Source: a virus. Taken from it: DNA of 59,169 bases. Shown here piece by piece: positions 57,020 through 59,169 of the stretch (positions are counted from its first letter, which is position 1; every line of letters starts with the position of its first letter). The position numbers were made by a program, and so were the translations under genes. The notes under the pieces were generated by a model. The model did not search any database. It was not told the origin of the DNA and saw only the letters and a program-made list of their open reading frames with translations. The stretch lies in IMG/VR virus record IMGVR_UViG_3300024328_000748, positions 1-59,169 of that record; one strand, 5' to 3'.

Positions 57020-57784
57020 ATGAACTACTTGACTAATTGCCAAAAATATAGACAGGATATTATAAGCAGGTTTGAGCCTGCATATATCTTGGAGGAGTTT
57101 TTCTCTGATGATGAGTTACAAACACTTATGGATTATCAATTCCAAAATGCAAAGCGTGTAAAAGCAAGAGTGTCAGGAATGAATATACAAAGTGTCGTAA
57201 GTGTGCAACGTATGTTCAGAGAAAATCAATGGCTGACAGATAAGTTTACAGAAGCATTGGGCGAGTTCGACGAGATACTGACAGGTAATTTTTACATTAC
57301 AATAATGCACCACGATGCTCACGTAGATTTAATCAATGAAGATGAAGAAAACGATCCAGTGTTCCATAACCTAATACCTTGGAAGAGTGTAGTGTTTCCA
57401 ATATTCCTATCAGATAATGCAGACTGCTACACAGCATTTATGGATCAACGTAGAATAGGATATGCAGCCACATTTGATAGACTATCAGTTACTGACCAAG
57501 GAGATAGTAGTTATAAATTGTTTAGAGATTACGATGGATTTATAGATATTAATGGTAATCCGTTACCAAGCACAAATGACAGTCCAGGTTGGTCAGAAGA
57601 AAAGTATCCAATAATACCTAAAGAAAACTTCAGTGGATTTAGCGAAGAAGCAATATTCAGGCAGGTAACAGGTGATGTTATGGTGTTTGATGCATGTCAA
57701 GTTCATGCGAGTTGTCAACTTCCAGGTTCAAATCCACACTGGATGAAAAATGGAATGAACATACAGTTTTATAAATCAGCCTAA
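57020..57784 (+). CDS. 2OG-Fe(II) oxygenase-like protein, paralog of 31490
   Basis: A 254-residue protein with HHDAHVDL (iron H-x-D), DQRRIG-YAATFDR and FDACQVHASC (distal His) in the same order as the 31490 protein, and a common MNIQFYKS ending. The two differ in length only slightly. It lies beside a radical SAM cluster and converges on the radical SAM gene at 57781 (4-nt overlap). Confidence 0.6.
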   Translation: MNYLTNCQKYRQDIISRFEPAYILEEFFSDDELQTLMDYQFQNAKRVKARVSGMNIQSVVSVQRMFRENQWLTDKFTEALGEFDEILTGNFYITIMHHDAHVDLINEDEENDPVFHNLIPWKSVVFPIFLSDNADCYTAFMDQRRIGYAATFDRLSVTDQGDSSYKLFRDYDGFIDINGNPLPSTNDSPGWSEEKYPIIPKENFSGFSEEAIFRQVTGDVMVFDACQVHASCQLPGSNPHWMKNGMNIQFYKSA

Positions 57785-58851
57785 ACGTCTAAACATTCTT
57801 TCCAGTCTATTTTTCTAATAGTAGAAAGGGTGTCGTAATAAGAAAGCATCATTGCTCTAAGTTTATCATAATCTTCTTGTGTGCTATTGAACTTGAGTAA
57901 CTTATTAAGTTTCTTATTATCTAAACTTCTTGCTTTCTCAATAATATGCGGTTGTGCTAAAAATGGTTGTAGATGCTTTGGCTTATAAACACTATTTGCA
58001 TCCCATCTAATATTTCTTTGTTGACACCAATCTATTAATTGTGGTAAACTGTCCACACTACCTGCTTGCAAACTTGTTTCAATGTTAACAGTAATATTAT
58101 CGTATTCTAACATTTTGTCAATATTACTTTCTATCTTATTCCATTTAAGTGGCCAGCGTATAAAGTCATTAGCAGTACCATATGCATCTATACTAACATT
58201 AATATAAACTTCTCTGAATCTCTTTAGTGTTTCTTGTAAACGTTTGCTAAAGCTACCGCCATTGCTTGTTATTTGTATACGCATGTCACTGTTAAGTTCA
58301 ACAAGTTGTGTTAGAAAATCATCTAGCAATCCTCTAACTGTAGGTTCACCGCCTGTGAATCTGATACGTTTTGCTCGGCGAGCAAACTCAATTACTTCTC
58401 TAAATTTGTTCTCATCTTCAAACCAATTTGTTTCTAATGGGCTACTAAAAACTCTAAACTGTTCCAATTGTGGATTTGATTTGTTTTCAGCATCAAGTAA
58501 ACTACTGTTGTATGCACTACACATAATACAGCCTGCATTACATATATTGCCAAACTTAATTTCCATATCAAACAGATCAAATTCTTCTCTATCTGGATAT
58601 CTACTTTCGCCAGTTTGTACCATGCCTTCTATGCCAGCTTCTTCATCTAAAGCACATTCGTTGCAACCTACAGAAAACTTATCTGCTTTCATGTCAGTCA
58701 TTACGTTTTTATAGAAGTCACTATTCAAGTAATCCTCTATACTATTTGTTGCTACATCTAATTGATTGTCTTGTTCTTCCCATGCACAACAGGGTCTGTA
58801 TTTGCCTGTAGAACTTATACTTACATGGTTTGACGGCCATTTACACTTCAT
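57781..58851 (-). CDS. Radical SAM protein with N-terminal SPASM-like block
   Basis: The 356-residue protein has C104-x3-C108-x2-C111 (CNAGCIMC) as the SAM cluster motif, GGEP in RFTGGEPTV (about 160), and N-terminal Cys sites (CC at 21-22, and VGCNEC near 61-66) in reversed domain order. I chose ATG 58851 at +1 of the minus-strand late promoter. An earlier in-frame ATG would put the start before the promoter. It is next to iscU, which starts 83 nt away on the other strand. Confidence 0.75.
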   Translation of the reverse strand: MKCKWPSNHVSISSTGKYRPCCAWEEQDNQLDVATNSIEDYLNSDFYKNVMTDMKADKFSVGCNECALDEEAGIEGMVQTGESRYPDREEFDLFDMEIKFGNICNAGCIMCSAYNSSLLDAENKSNPQLEQFRVFSSPLETNWFEDENKFREVIEFARRAKRIRFTGGEPTVRGLLDDFLTQLVELNSDMRIQITSNGGSFSKRLQETLKRFREVYINVSIDAYGTANDFIRWPLKWNKIESNIDKMLEYDNITVNIETSLQAGSVDSLPQLIDWCQQRNIRWDANSVYKPKHLQPFLAQPHIIEKARSLDNKKLNKLLKFNSTQEDYDKLRAMMLSYYDTLSTIRKIDWKECLDV

Positions 58852-58856
58852 ATTAC

Positions 58857-58864
58857 TATTTATA
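58857..58864 (-). promoter_or_regulatory. T4-type late promoter, minus strand, leaderless
   Basis: TATAAATA on the minus strand, then GTAAT and ATG at 58851 (predicted +1). Confidence 0.75.
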
Positions 58865-58880
58865 AGGTAAATACAAGTGG

Positions 58881-58909
58881 TTGCAAGAATATGCAACTTG
58901 TAGTATAAT
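58881..58909 (+). promoter_or_regulatory. Sigma70-like promoter before iscU
   Basis: TTGCAA (58881-58886), 17 bp, TATAAT (58904-58909). Leader to ATG 58934 holds ACAGGAAA. No GGTT/AACC dyad. Confidence 0.7.
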
Positions 58910-58933
58910 TATAGTTATTTTACAGGAAATATT

Positions 58934-59169
58934 ATGGCTTATTCAGAAAAAGTGTTAGACCATTATAATAATCCACGTAACGTAGGTAAATTTGATCCAA
59001 AAGACCCTGACATTGGAACAGGCATGGTAGGTGCACCTGCATGTGGAGACGTTATGCGTTTACAAATAAAAGTAAACGATGAAGGAATTATAGAAGATGC
59101 AAAATTTAAAACATACGGATGCGGCAGTGCTATTGCCAGTTCAAGCATGGTAACAACAATGCTAAAAGG
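58934..59169 (+). CDS. iscU: Fe-S cluster scaffold IscU (cut by window end)
   Basis: Assembles 2Fe-2S clusters for delivery to target enzymes. The 78 residues present match IscU: C37 and D39 in GAPACGDVM, and C63 in YGCGSAIASS, at the same positions as in E. coli. The third Cys (about 106) would lie past the window. An ISC scaffold in a phage is unusual, and it fits the many radical SAM enzymes here, all of which need 4Fe-4S clusters. Confidence 0.9.
   Translation, partial: MAYSEKVLDHYNNPRNVGKFDPKDPDIGTGMVGAPACGDVMRLQIKVNDEGIIEDAKFKTYGCGSAIASSSMVTTMLK

Noticed and set aside
1-59169. Insertion sequences, integrase or attachment sites
   Set aside because: No transposase, integrase, terminal inverted repeats or target duplications could be recognised, consistent with a lytic T4-like phage.

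Overview
The window is a contiguous piece of an AT-rich, tightly packed phage genome. It looks like a marine T4-like myovirus, close in style to cyanophages and to SAR11-type myophages. The evidence is T4-type replication genes (primase, DnaB-type helicase, DexA-like exonuclease, a gp30-ligase relative), class Ia ribonucleotide reductase with glutaredoxin, a PAAR spike tip, about 20 T4-type late promoters (TATAAATA and variants) and two tRNA genes that encode their own CCA. Proteobacterial-type genes (Fpr, IscU, ClpS, DUF1127, DUF3563, IF3, bS21, a ROSE-like leader) suggest an AT-rich alphaproteobacterial host. That host assignment is inference.

Layout: 1-4.3 kb holds a DnaE-like polymerase fragment, a virion protein, primase and helicase. 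4.3-12.2 kb holds a nucleotidyltransferase/ligase-like pair and a run of late virion or conserved genes. 12.3-15.8 kb holds a nitroreductase-like protein, an SGNH-like protein, a PD-(D/E)XK nuclease and structural genes. 15.8-21.4 kb holds nrdA-nrdB-glutaredoxin followed by an Sm-like protein, PAAR tip and structural protein. 21.5-22.7 kb holds an exported glycine-zipper protein and tRNA-Thr and tRNA-Ala, each behind its own late promoter. 22.7-32.2 kb is a metabolic island: two ANL adenylation enzymes, a methyltransferase, a B12-type radical SAM enzyme, two 2OG-Fe(II) oxygenase-like proteins, a sulfotransferase-like protein, nicotinamidase, an SDR, a GNAT-like protein and ferredoxin-NADP reductase. 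32.2-41.3 kb holds early-promoter operons with a phosphomannomutase-type HAD protein, a possible restriction-modification pair, a ppGpp-hydrolase-like HD protein and two radical SAM/SPASM proteins. 41.3-50.5 kb holds ClpP, ClpX, translation initiation factor IF3, ribosomal protein bS21, Hsp20 behind a ROSE-like leader, ClpS, a cupin, a cytidylyltransferase and DexA. 50.5-53.9 kb holds GMP reductase, a hairpin-rich non-coding region, five tiny genes including DUF3563 and DUF1127 proteins, and a gp30-like ligase without its catalytic lysine. 53.8-59.2 kb holds an MscS-like protein, a duplicated split radical SAM/SPASM pair, another radical SAM enzyme and the start of iscU.

The most striking system is apparent control of translation initiation. 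Ten genes have their ATG exactly where the promoter geometry predicts +1: seven behind late promoters and three behind sigma70-like promoters. These would be leaderless mRNAs. The same genome carries full-length IF3 and bS21 genes side by side. IF3 is known to antagonise leaderless initiation, and bS21 sits next to the anti-Shine-Dalgarno, so the phage may tune which start sites the ribosome uses. Four radical SAM genes are among the leaderless set, and iscU lies beside the last one.

Regulation is unusually readable. One class of early promoters carries paired dyads (GGTT-N3/5-AACC and AAGA-N2-TCTT) across the -35 and spacer. Two divergent sigma70 promoters share a perfect 15-bp palindrome. 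Several late transcripts would begin with a hairpin or structured leader.
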